Positions 1 to 8,965 of a stretch of 42,682 bases of DNA are shown piece after piece. The notes below the pieces were generated by a model, which searched no databases, was not told where the DNA came from, and saw nothing but the letters and a program-made list of their open reading frames with translations. This stretch comes from Candidatus Martarchaeota archaeon. Lineage in GTDB: Archaea; Micrarchaeota; Micrarchaeia; Micrarchaeales; CABMGC01. Made by a program: the position numbers and the translations under genes. Every line of letters starts with the position of its first letter. The stretch's first letter is position 1. The stretch covers positions 1 to 42,682 of the forward strand of contig JAMCYP010000010.1 in NCBI GenBank assembly GCA_023476545.1, in the 5' to 3' direction.

Positions 1-2
1 AA

Positions 3-554
3 ATTGCCGTTCCGTTTTCCAGGGAGCTTGCAGACGGGATAGATGGATACGAAATAACCGAATTCCGCAGAGTGCGCGGCACACTGCAGTTTTATTGTAT
101 GTACGAACTTCCCGAAGGAGGTGTAGATCATGTAAGGGTGGACATTGCGCCAAAACGTCTGCTCATAGCAAAACCTGTAGAAAACGGAACGGCAATTTCG
201 GAATTCACGCACGCATCGGTAAGCGGCGTAACGGTATACTCGATTGAAGATCTGACCGCGCGCAAGCTAAACGCGCTTGCAGATAGAGGAGAGGGCAAAG
301 ACGTGTACGATGTATACATAGCCTTGCCACTATGTTCCAAAAAAGTTCTTAGAAAGGCAATTGCCCTAATGCTTCAATCTGAGGGCGCCCACGGGGGCGC
401 GGAAGAGTTCATGCAAAATATGGTTGGCAGCCTTGAAAAAGTCGATTCTGGGAAACTTCGTAACCTCACCAACCCCTTCATACCTGTTCCACACAGACCC
501 AAGAACTGGGAGGAGCTTAAAAAAGACCTTCTCGCAAGGCTCGGCGATTTGTGA
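3..554 (+). CDS. Nucleotidyltransferase AbiEii/AbiGii toxin-like protein (5' truncated by window edge)
   Basis: Frame stays open to the window edge upstream of the listed GTG start; motif KLNALADRGEGKDVYDVYIAL resembles the AbiEii family K..A...R...KD.yD motif. Confidence 0.6.
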   Translation: MAVPFSRELADGIDGYEITEFRRVRGTLQFYCMYELPEGGVDHVRVDIAPKRLLIAKPVENGTAISEFTHASVSGVTVYSIEDLTARKLNALADRGEGKDVYDVYIALPLCSKKVLRKAIALMLQSEGAHGGAEEFMQNMVGSLEKVDSGKLRNLTNPFIPVPHRPKNWEELKKDLLARLGDL

Positions 555-563
555 AGTGGTACC

Positions 564-648
564 GCATTTCCCTGAACTTGGTCAAATGCGACAGGTTCAG
601 GGCCTGTTTCCCTAGTGGTTGCAAGGGTTCAAATCCCTTCCCCCCGCA
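564..648 (+). tRNA. tRNA-Leu(CAG)-like sequence lacking a matching 5' acceptor strand (degenerate, partial or intron-disrupted)
   Basis: Anticodon arm ACAGG-TTCAGGG-CCTGT (anticodon CAG), long variable region, T-arm AAGGG-TTCAAAT-CCCTT, C-rich 3' acceptor CCCCCGCA. Possible D-stem GCAT/ATGC. The 7 nt expected for the 5' acceptor (AGTGGTA) do not pair with the 3' strand. Confidence 0.5.
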
Positions 649-702
649 TCTTCTGCATATCGCTATAAATCTTTCCGTCGTATCTGAGTATGGTGCACGT
701 AA

Positions 703-954
703 ATGGCCAAGGACTCTTTCGATCGGATGCTAGCTTATAACGCAAGGCACGGTGGCTGGATTGTATTCAGGTCTGTGTACTGGGCGATATACCTTCTGCT
801 GCTCGGCCTATTCCTTGTATACTACAGCGTAAACAACATAGCGGTCTCGCTCCAGAGCTTCCTGGGATGGGCGTTCACGATACTCGCCGTGATGGTGATA
901 ATCTATGGCGCCGTAGAAAGCCTGCACCACAAGCTGATGCGCAAGTACGGCTGA
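703..954 (+). CDS. Small two-TM membrane protein
   Basis: 83-aa ORF with two hydrophobic segments; TATA-like 'ctataaat' about 35 nt upstream. Confidence 0.65.
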   Translation: MAKDSFDRMLAYNARHGGWIVFRSVYWAIYLLLLGLFLVYYSVNNIAVSLQSFLGWAFTILAVMVIIYGAVESLHHKLMRKYG

Positions 955-1030
955 ACCGTCGGGCTTATTATTAAGCTTGGCGTATGATAGATTCTGAATC
1001 CTCAATGCACAGGGACTAGGTTTAGGTTAA

Positions 1031-2341
1031 ATGGTCAGGCTGCCAAACATCTACCACCACAAGAACCTCAAGCTACTGATAGCGGTGCCCCTGATCCTCA
1101 TGGTCATAGGCCTCTTCTTCTCGAGCCAGATAACTCTGGACACGTCCCTGCGTGGAGGTGTCAGCATAATAATACAGACCAATACCACACTCAGCAACTC
1201 GGCGCTCGCAAGCGAGATAAGCTCGTCGCTGCACGTTCAGGCTCCGCAGATCGCCACGAGCCCAGGCGGCCTGCAGATAACCCTTCCGATAAACCAGAGC
1301 CTCGCCGACGCGGACTCCTACCTGATACAGTTCTACAGCGAGAAGAGCAACTACTCCAACTATCTCGTCAACGCCACATCGCTCAGCATCGCCTACCAGC
1401 AGAACCAGAGCCAGGCACTGCTGCAGCAGATAAGGCGGGTGAACGCCGAGGTGAACACCTCCCTTGCCGGAATGCAGGCCGCGCTCGGCGGAGAGCTGAC
1501 TGTGCTGCGGCCTTTCGGCGTGCAGACGAACTCTACCAACTCTACAGACCCTACCGCACTGCAGCAGACTGCCGAGTCAGCATTCAGCACCGCAAGCGCA
1601 CAGTACCAGAACAGCACCATCGCCGCGCTTCACAACATCGTGCCCTTCACCTCTTACTCGTACCAGCAGGTTACTCCGACGCTCGGCCAGTTCTTCCTCG
1701 GCGAGCTCGCGAACACGATAATAGTCGCTTTCGTGCTGGTCTTCTTCATAGTGCTCTTCATCTTCCACTCTGACCTTAACTTTTCCGTCACGTACGTCAA
1801 GATAGCAGCGTTCGCCGTTGCCACCGCGCTTATCTTGTTCGCCGTCCCGCAGCTGCTCTCATCCCTCTCTATCTCTACCCTGACCCTCGTTCTGCTGGTC
1901 ATCGTATCCGCCGTGGTGATCTTCTTCACACCGATACCCTCCATGGCGGTCGTCTTCGGCGCAGCGAACGACATAATCATAGCGCTGGGAGCGATGGGCC
2001 TCTTCCACATACCGCTCGGCGTGGCCAGCGTAGCAGGCCTGCTCATGCTGATCGGCTACTCGATTGACACGGACGTGCTCGCGGCCATACGCATACTCAG
2101 GCGCGGCGAAGGAACACCAGAAGACCGCGCATACTCATCAATGCGCACCGGAGTAACGATGACCGCTACTGCGATAGTCTCGTTCGGCGTGCTCTTCGCG
2201 ATATCAGTCATAGAGTACGTGCCAACGTACTACGAGATAGCGGGCGTGGTGCTCTTCGGCCTCATCGGAGACATAGCCACAACCTGGCTCGGAAACGCAT
2301 CGATGATACTGCTTTACAAGAAGAAGAAAGAGAGGATCTGA
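1031..2341 (+). CDS. secF: Protein translocase subunit SecF
   Basis: LRGGVSI near N-terminus and GYSIDTDVLAAIRILRR motif in a multi-TM protein; adjacent to secD. Confidence 0.88.
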   Translation: MVRLPNIYHHKNLKLLIAVPLILMVIGLFFSSQITLDTSLRGGVSIIIQTNTTLSNSALASEISSSLHVQAPQIATSPGGLQITLPINQSLADADSYLIQFYSEKSNYSNYLVNATSLSIAYQQNQSQALLQQIRRVNAEVNTSLAGMQAALGGELTVLRPFGVQTNSTNSTDPTALQQTAESAFSTASAQYQNSTIAALHNIVPFTSYSYQQVTPTLGQFFLGELANTIIVAFVLVFFIVLFIFHSDLNFSVTYVKIAAFAVATALILFAVPQLLSSLSISTLTLVLLVIVSAVVIFFTPIPSMAVVFGAANDIIIALGAMGLFHIPLGVASVAGLLMLIGYSIDTDVLAAIRILRRGEGTPEDRAYSSMRTGVTMTATAIVSFGVLFAISVIEYVPTYYEIAGVVLFGLIGDIATTWLGNASMILLYKKKKERI

Positions 2342-3949
2342 ATGATAACCGACTACCTGAAGGACTTCAGGATATCCCTCCTGGTCGTGCTGATAGCCGC
2401 GCTAATAATACTCGACATACTCTTCGGCGGACCGCACATACTCCACCTGGGAGTCGAGTTCATCGGCGGCACCCAGATACCTGTGCAGCTGGAGCACAGC
2501 GTAAATCCCAGCACGATGGGCAACCTGCTCACGATACTGCAGGAGCGCCTATCTACCTTCGGGCTGAAGCAGATAACCGTGGAGGGCATAGGTACTTCGG
2601 AGGTCTACGTCACAATACCTTCGGTATCGCCGAGTGAGGTTCAGAGCACCATCTCCGTGATCGAGAGCCAGGGGGTCTTCCAGGGAATTGTCAACGGCAG
2701 GGAGGCGCTCAACGGTTCAGGGCTACTGAGCGGCAGCATAGGAGCGTCGCAGCCAGTGGCGTCTGGTGGCAACGTTTCCTGGGCCGTCAGCTTCTTCGTT
2801 ACGCAGCAGGCAGCGGTAAAGTTCTCGAAGGTGGTCTTCGGACAGGGCAACCAGCCGCTCTACATGTTCCTCGACAGGCCCAACGGAGCGATAGTACTGT
2901 TCAACGCCTCGCTGTTCCAGAGCACGTCGTCTTCCGGAGCAAACCAGACAGCAGTGCTGCAGGCGATGCAGCTCGCAGCCGACTTCGGCAATGCAACCCT
3001 GCCAATAGAGATATACAATCCGGACCTCAGCAACGTCGCCTCTGTGGAGTCGTTCTTCTCGGTCAACCGCGGAAGGTACCAGAGCGTCATACTCCCGATT
3101 AACGCGCCGCAGTCGCTGGTGGCAAACCTCACCTCGCAGAACTACACTCTGGATTATGTCACCCCGCTTAACCTCACTCCTGTAATAACGGTCAACCTGC
3201 AGGGCACCACGCAGCAGACGATAGTGAACTCGTGGCCTGCCGTCGGCCTGCTCTCATCTCCGATACTCAGCCCTGGCATAACCAACGGGTCGGTAAGCCA
3301 GAGCTACCAGATAAGCGGCTTCGCTCCCCCGACTCTCTCGCCGAGCGCGCAGCTCGCCTACGCGACCAACCAGTCGAACCAGATAGCGAGCATACTCAAG
3401 GGAGGCGCGCTGCCGGTGCACGTCATCGTGGGCACCCCGACGACAATACCTCCCACTCTCGGATCTCACTTCGAACTGATAAGCGCATTCGCGCTGCTGG
3501 CCGCAATAGCCGCTGTCTCGATAACCGTGGCGATAAGGTACAAGAGACTCTTCCTAGTCGTGCCAATAATATTCACAACGCTTGCCGAACTCTTCATCAT
3601 ACTCTCCATCATAGGCCTCATCGGCACGATAGATCTCGCGGCAGTTGCCGGAATGATAGCGGTAATCGGAACGGGAGTCGACGCGCAGATAATCATAACC
3701 GACGAGATACTGGTCACCGGAGCGGAGCACACGCTGAAGCTCAAGCTCGGCAACGCGTTCTTCATAATATGGGCCGACGCGGGACTGCTTGTCGTGGCGA
3801 TGCTCCCTCTGCTCTTCTCTACAACGCTCATCACCATAATAGGCTTCGCCGAGTCAACCATACTCGGCGTGCTCTTCGGAGCATTCATCACCAGGCCTGC
3901 TTACGGTTCAATAATCTCTAAGCACTACTCTAAGCAGGAGACGAAGTAA
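2342..3949 (+). CDS. secD: Protein translocase subunit SecD
   Basis: GVEFIGGTQIPVQL and GTGVDAQIIITDEI motifs; start codon abuts the secF stop. Confidence 0.88.
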   Translation: MITDYLKDFRISLLVVLIAALIILDILFGGPHILHLGVEFIGGTQIPVQLEHSVNPSTMGNLLTILQERLSTFGLKQITVEGIGTSEVYVTIPSVSPSEVQSTISVIESQGVFQGIVNGREALNGSGLLSGSIGASQPVASGGNVSWAVSFFVTQQAAVKFSKVVFGQGNQPLYMFLDRPNGAIVLFNASLFQSTSSSGANQTAVLQAMQLAADFGNATLPIEIYNPDLSNVASVESFFSVNRGRYQSVILPINAPQSLVANLTSQNYTLDYVTPLNLTPVITVNLQGTTQQTIVNSWPAVGLLSSPILSPGITNGSVSQSYQISGFAPPTLSPSAQLAYATNQSNQIASILKGGALPVHVIVGTPTTIPPTLGSHFELISAFALLAAIAAVSITVAIRYKRLFLVVPIIFTTLAELFIILSIIGLIGTIDLAAVAGMIAVIGTGVDAQIIITDEILVTGAEHTLKLKLGNAFFIIWADAGLLVVAMLPLLFSTTLITIIGFAESTILGVLFGAFITRPAYGSIISKHYSKQETK

Positions 3950-3959
3950 AGCGATTCTC

Positions 3960-4589
3960 ATGAAGCACTGCCCCATCTGCAACAGGTCCAGCGACGAAGC
4001 CAGGTTCTTCGGCGAGTTCTGCGAGTTCTGCGCCGGAAAGAAACTGCGCGAGCGGCTGTCCTCCAACGCAGAGATCTCGCTCTGCAGGGACTGCGGCAGG
4101 ATAAAGGTCGCAGGCGTCTTCGTCCCGAACACCGAGGCAAACGTGCAGCGCCAGCTCTCCATACTATTCAAGCCCTACCTCATACGCCTGGTGCACCACA
4201 GCAACGGCATAGCGCGCGTGCAGGTCACCGACGAGAAGAGGGAGGGCATGACCATAGAGCACAACGTGCACGTGAAGATGCTGAAGCTTCTGTGCGACGA
4301 CGACGCGAAGAAGCGCGCGGGGTACTACGAGGCCGTGGTGCAGCTGCGCGGAGAAGAGGGCAAGGTCTCGAGGATGGCTGCAGCGCTGGAGAGATACCTG
4401 GAGAAGAACGACGCGTTCATAACCAAGAGCGAGGTCAAGGAGCACGGGGTGGACCTGTATGCAAGCAACAAGAAGACCGCTTTCGCCTTCATCAGCAGCA
4501 GGCACCTGAAGTTCAAGGGGTCGTACGAGCTGCACGGGGAGAAGCGCGGCAAGCGCCTCTACCGCAACACCTACTTCATAACGTTATGA
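3960..4589 (+). CDS. NMD3-family protein (60S export-factor homolog)
   Basis: N-terminal CPIC..C..FC and CRDCG zinc motifs followed by an NMD3-like body. Confidence 0.8.
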   Translation: MKHCPICNRSSDEARFFGEFCEFCAGKKLRERLSSNAEISLCRDCGRIKVAGVFVPNTEANVQRQLSILFKPYLIRLVHHSNGIARVQVTDEKREGMTIEHNVHVKMLKLLCDDDAKKRAGYYEAVVQLRGEEGKVSRMAAALERYLEKNDAFITKSEVKEHGVDLYASNKKTAFAFISSRHLKFKGSYELHGEKRGKRLYRNTYFITL

Positions 4590-4636
4590 TGTCGCATTTC
4601 CACACATAGCACAGTTCCAAACATATGGAAACAGCT

Positions 4637-4686
4637 CTACGCTATTTGCGTTAGACCACTACGTATCTTTAAATACGTTAGCGTAG
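4637..4686 (+). promoter_or_regulatory. Nested inverted repeats over the AT-rich promoter of the adhesin gene
   Basis: Outer CTACGCTA (4637-4644) / TAGCGTAG (4679-4686); inner ACGTAT (4661-4666) / ATACGT (4673-4678) around CTTTAA. Confidence 0.5.
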
Positions 4687-4742
4687 ACAATCTATCATAA
4701 GTACAGTATATTACAGTAATTATAGTGCTCTTATAGGGGCTA

Positions 4743-7388
4743 TTGATGGCTAATCGATCCAGGCGAAGGGTGCATAAAGCCGCAAGCAGCAAGAAGGCGC
4801 AATCTGCGCTAGAGTATCTGCTTACCTACAGTTGGGCCATCCTCCTTGTGGCGATCGTAATAGCGGTATTGTACCTCTTTGTATTCGCACCGTCATCGAT
4901 CACGCCAACCAGCTGCTCTTTCACCGGAGGCGCATACTGCCAGGACCTTGTCTTCGGATCCAATACAGCGCAGACAACCATAGCCCTCTTTCTCACAAAC
5001 ACTCAAACGTTCGCGATAGCATATCCTGAGGTGAGCGTGAACTACAGCACGACTCATGCATCAGCCTCATGCTCCCCGAACCTTGTGCTCCAGGGTGGCG
5101 CGATAATCTGTAATGTCAACGTGCCAATAACAGCAATCGCACTTGGATCGCTCGCATCAGGCAAGATAACACTCAGCGCGATACCCTGCTCCAGCGCCAA
5201 CCTGACCGCCTGCGCTTCAGGCCAGAGGCAGTCGTTCAGCGGAACCTTCAATACGCACGTCTCTCCGCTTCTCTCTTCCACTCCTTCTACAATCTCGCTC
5301 ACTGTCCAGAACTCCTCTCAAGCTGCAACCGGTAGCAATAACAAGGACAAGCTCACGGCTACGGTAAAGCTCCTTGGCAGCCCGATAAGCGGCGCGACGG
5401 TGAACTTCACCGCATCTAACTCGTTCGCTACCATTGTACCGTTAATAACGACCACCGGCAGCGACGGAAACGCTACGGCATACGTCTACAGCTCTCAGTC
5501 CGGCAACACGATAGTCACAGCTAGCTTCGCAGGCGAGTCCGCAAATGTTATGGTATCGTTTGTCACCCCGGCCAGTGGGACCGTAGGTCTCTCACAAGAC
5601 GTGGTCAATCTGGTCTGCTACAGCGGCAACAGCGGCACCTATGTGATTTCTGTAGACGGAAAGGAGTACACGTGCTCGCAGCTTCCACTCCAGCAGGAGT
5701 TCAACCCTGGCTCGCAGCACACATACGCATGCTTGACTCCGATATCGGGCCCTGCAGGAACCAGATACACATTCCTGTCGGCAAGCGGCTGCGGCGCAAG
5801 CGGCCAGAGCGGCACGTTCACTGTAGGATCTGCGGGGTCTAGCTGCACAGTATCTTGCGACTACTCTACACAGTACTACCTAACCGAGTCTGCCAGCCCA
5901 AGCGCAGGCGGCACGGTCTCACCCGGCAGCAACTGGTTCAACAACAACAGTCAGGTATCGATAAGCGCCACACAGAATTCCGGATATATATTCGTATCAT
6001 GGTCTGGCACCGGTTCCGGGGCGTACAGCGGCACATCAACTACCAATACGCTGACGATTGGCAACCCGGTCTCAGAGCAGGCGAACTTCCAAAGCACCAC
6101 GACTACGTCAACCAGCACCACTTCCTCTACCTCCACAACCACATCTACAACCACTTCCACAACTACCAAGACAACCAGCAGCACATCCACTACAACCTCC
6201 ACCACTTCCTCCACTTCCACTTCCACTTCCACCTCCACCTCAACCACCACGACAGTCGCCTGTACCAGTGGGGTCTACAATCCAAACCTCGAAACAGGCT
6301 GCAACGGTAACTCAAACAACTACTTCGAATACTACTGCAGCAACGGCACATCTGCTGGCTGTGATTCAGGCGGGTTTAAAAACAGTTGCACTCCTACAGG
6401 TTGCCAGTATGCCGCTCCCGTAACAACAACCACTTCCACCTCCACCTCCACTTCCTCTACATCCACCACCTCTACGTCCACCACCTCCACCTCCACTACC
6501 ACAAAAACCACGACTGTAGCTTCCACCACTTCTACGACCTCTACGACTACATCATCAACAAGCACTGTGGTAAACAACTCGGTCTATCCTGGGACCAATA
6601 TAACGATGGCAAATGGCACAGTGGAGAGCGCCGAGAGCGTAAAGCCAGGTGCGGTGATACAGTCCTATGACTTCATGACGCACAGCATTGTGCCTTCAGT
6701 GGTTAGCTCGGTGCTAACCCTGACTGCAACCAATAAGTACACGTTCAACAACGCACTCAATGTTGACAGCAATGAGATAATGTACATAAATGGCAGATGG
6801 GCCCGCGCCAGTTCTGCCAAGGTAGGCGACAGCCTCTTCGACCCATTGACAAACTCCAACATAACCATAACCTCGTTGCAGATAACAGACTACACCACGC
6901 CGCAGATAGTGTATGACTTCGTGGGTTCGCCTTTCAACAACTATATTGCTGACGGCTATCTCATCGATGTAGCAAGCACCTCGCCTAACTCTGTGAGCGG
7001 CGCGAGCTATGTTACCCTGGCCAACGGGACGCCAGAACTTGTTTCCCAAGTCTTGCCAGGCACCGTCGTGCTGGGATACGACACCCAGACCGGAAAGGTG
7101 GTGCCTACGATAGTTACTGGAATATACGCGAGAAACTCGGGGCCTAAAGGCAACGAGTACATAATAAACAACGGGGCGCTTGTGGTGGATTCGGGAGAGC
7201 CTCTTTTGATCAACGGCCACTATGAACTGACTTTGCAGCTTCGAATCGGAGACAAGCTGTACATGCCGCTGCTGCATAAGGCGGTTAACGTAACCAGCAT
7301 TCAGATAATAAATGGCACATTCACATTCTACGAGTTGCTGACTACTCCAACCAAGAACTTCATAGACAACGGCTACGTCGCTACATGA
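4743..7388 (+). CDS. Pilin-signal adhesin: class III signal peptide, Ig-like (Big_1) and InlB B-repeat-like domains, Thr/Ser linkers, two C-terminal Hint-like domains
   Basis: N-terminus KKAQSALEYLLTYSWAILLVAIVIAVLYLFVF is a class III (type IV pilin-like) signal. ATVNFTAS..TGSDGNATAYVYSS resembles Big_1. GGTVSPGSNWFNNNSQVSISATQNSGYIFVSWSG resembles an InlB B-repeat. Hint-like repeats lie at 6579-6980 and 6990-7388. ATG at 4746 may be the true start. Confidence 0.8.
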   Translation: MMANRSRRRVHKAASSKKAQSALEYLLTYSWAILLVAIVIAVLYLFVFAPSSITPTSCSFTGGAYCQDLVFGSNTAQTTIALFLTNTQTFAIAYPEVSVNYSTTHASASCSPNLVLQGGAIICNVNVPITAIALGSLASGKITLSAIPCSSANLTACASGQRQSFSGTFNTHVSPLLSSTPSTISLTVQNSSQAATGSNNKDKLTATVKLLGSPISGATVNFTASNSFATIVPLITTTGSDGNATAYVYSSQSGNTIVTASFAGESANVMVSFVTPASGTVGLSQDVVNLVCYSGNSGTYVISVDGKEYTCSQLPLQQEFNPGSQHTYACLTPISGPAGTRYTFLSASGCGASGQSGTFTVGSAGSSCTVSCDYSTQYYLTESASPSAGGTVSPGSNWFNNNSQVSISATQNSGYIFVSWSGTGSGAYSGTSTTNTLTIGNPVSEQANFQSTTTTSTSTTSSTSTTTSTTTSTTTKTTSSTSTTTSTTSSTSTSTSTSTSTTTTVACTSGVYNPNLETGCNGNSNNYFEYYCSNGTSAGCDSGGFKNSCTPTGCQYAAPVTTTTSTSTSTSSTSTTSTSTTSTSTTTKTTTVASTTSTTSTTTSSTSTVVNNSVYPGTNITMANGTVESAESVKPGAVIQSYDFMTHSIVPSVVSSVLTLTATNKYTFNNALNVDSNEIMYINGRWARASSAKVGDSLFDPLTNSNITITSLQITDYTTPQIVYDFVGSPFNNYIADGYLIDVASTSPNSVSGASYVTLANGTPELVSQVLPGTVVLGYDTQTGKVVPTIVTGIYARNSGPKGNEYIINNGALVVDSGEPLLINGHYELTLQLRIGDKLYMPLLHKAVNVTSIQIINGTFTFYELLTTPTKNFIDNGYVAT
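6098..6249 (+). repeat. Low-complexity Thr/Ser-encoding linker 1
   Basis: Degenerate ACN/TCN triplets encoding TTTTSTSTTSSTSTTT... Confidence 0.85.
6424..6564 (+). repeat. Low-complexity Thr/Ser-encoding linker 2
   Basis: Degenerate ACN/TCN triplets encoding TTTTSTSTSSTSTTSTST... Confidence 0.85.
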
Positions 7389-7398
7389 GGTTGTTTAT

Positions 7399-8187
7399 AT
7401 GAGCTCAGATACGCAGGTTAACGATGGGCAGGAAGCAGCTTCGGGCATGCAAGCCGGCGCTTCCAAGGCGAAGCGTGCCTCCCCTTATTCAGGCCACAGG
7501 AGCATGTGGATCACGGTAGCAATTGTAGCGCTGATAATCGTCATAGCAGGGGCAACTTCGCTGCTTTACAACTCCGCCCCGCAGCCAAATGCCACTTCCG
7601 CCTCTACATCTGTTCCCACCACCGTGCCTCCGCAAAACAGCTTCTCTCCATTTCTAGTTAGCCTTGCGGATCAGCAGAACGCCTTATTCTCTGTACCTTC
7701 CAGCCCGCAGATGCATCTGTATCTCAACAACACTTCCCCTGACTCCGTTCTAAGCCAATACGGCCTTAATTTCACTGCTTCGCTCCTCGCATCGCAGACT
7801 CTTGCGCCCGCCTCATACGTGTTGAGCGTGCCATCTGAGTATGCCAACATGACCTCCCCGATGATAGTTTCTCTCAGCGCCCAATCATACTCTGGAGCGG
7901 CTGCGGCCAGGTCTGGCTATCTGAGCGTGCTCACCGAACTCCACAACTCTACGGCCATGAACGCCAGTGGAACAACACTCCTGTCAGCGAAGAACCTTAG
8001 CGATTTTGGAAACGCATCAGTCTTCTCGAGCGCTCTCATATACGGCCTAGACGAGTATAGCATATACTTCGTGTACGGCAACTATACCGTATACGCGTCA
8101 ACCTTCGGCAATGCTAACAGCCTTAGCGCAGGTTACATATACAACATATCCTCGCGCATCTATGGCCAGATGCTGAACTCGACGTAG
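7399..8187 (+). CDS. Membrane-anchored extracellular protein, unknown function
   Basis: Charged N-terminus, one TM (MWITVAIVALIIVIAGATSLLY), Ser/Thr/Asn-rich ectodomain with many NxS/T sequons. Confidence 0.7.
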   Translation: MSSDTQVNDGQEAASGMQAGASKAKRASPYSGHRSMWITVAIVALIIVIAGATSLLYNSAPQPNATSASTSVPTTVPPQNSFSPFLVSLADQQNALFSVPSSPQMHLYLNNTSPDSVLSQYGLNFTASLLASQTLAPASYVLSVPSEYANMTSPMIVSLSAQSYSGAAAARSGYLSVLTELHNSTAMNASGTTLLSAKNLSDFGNASVFSSALIYGLDEYSIYFVYGNYTVYASTFGNANSLSAGYIYNISSRIYGQMLNST

Positions 8188-8196
8188 TGATGTTGC

Positions 8197-8874
8197 ATGA
8201 GGCATAATCAATCTGTCAGGAATAAGGCTCTACTTATGCTTGGCTGCACCCTGTTCTCGGTTGTCATAGCCACCGTGATAATCGCTACCGCTTATTTCAG
8301 CGGGCCGAGGCTTACTGGTTTCGTAAACGCAAATCTCCGGCTCTCTGACATCGCGTCGGCCACTGGCGTTAACTATACTGCCATAAAGATCAACAACGTA
8401 TCGTCATTCGCCGGCAGCCTGTCTGGCGAAGGCTATAGAGCGCTGTCAATTTCTGAGTTTGTTCTCAATACGACAAACCATACCATTTCTTACCCAACCA
8501 TAGTTACGTCCGCGCTATACTCTCTTTCCAATGACACTGCGGCTAATCAGACAGAGCAGAGTGTGTTGTTCGTCGCCAACCAGATGCAGTCATCCATATC
8601 CGGCAGGTTCTACGGCAACACAAGCGTATTCAACTACTCGTATTCGGGGGAGACGGCGCGCATGTACAACATCTTCTCCATAGCGGTGATAAACGCGTCT
8701 AATGCAGTGCTGCCTGATGTAGCCGCTTATCCTGTGTACCAGTACTCTGTCGCGTTTCAGTACAAGAGCTATGTGGCCTTCATCACACTCAATGGCTACT
8801 CAAACCTGTCCTCCTACTACTCCGAAACCCTTGCCAAAGCGCTATTCAGGAACATGATAGACTCAAGGATCTGA
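8197..8874 (+). CDS. Membrane-anchored extracellular protein, unknown function
   Basis: One N-terminal TM, sequon-rich ectodomain; 9 nt after the preceding gene. Confidence 0.7.
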   Translation: MRHNQSVRNKALLMLGCTLFSVVIATVIIATAYFSGPRLTGFVNANLRLSDIASATGVNYTAIKINNVSSFAGSLSGEGYRALSISEFVLNTTNHTISYPTIVTSALYSLSNDTAANQTEQSVLFVANQMQSSISGRFYGNTSVFNYSYSGETARMYNIFSIAVINASNAVLPDVAAYPVYQYSVAFQYKSYVAFITLNGYSNLSSYYSETLAKALFRNMIDSRI

Positions 8875-8965
8875 ACCCTCAGTGGCTTCCTCCCCTGCTT
8901 CCTTCTCCGCATCAGATGATTGGCTGGCTGGGGGTTCTGTGCTATCGGGATAATGCGCCTGGAAG

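Noticed and set aside
6098-6564. Repetitive ACC/TCC tracts resembling a repeat array
   Set aside because: They encode in-frame Thr/Ser linkers, have no regular repeat-spacer period, and are not CRISPR.
5951-6577. Minus-strand ORFs rich in Val/Glu (MVVEVEVEVEVEV...)
   Set aside because: Reverse-strand reading of the Thr/Ser linker; low complexity, not a gene.
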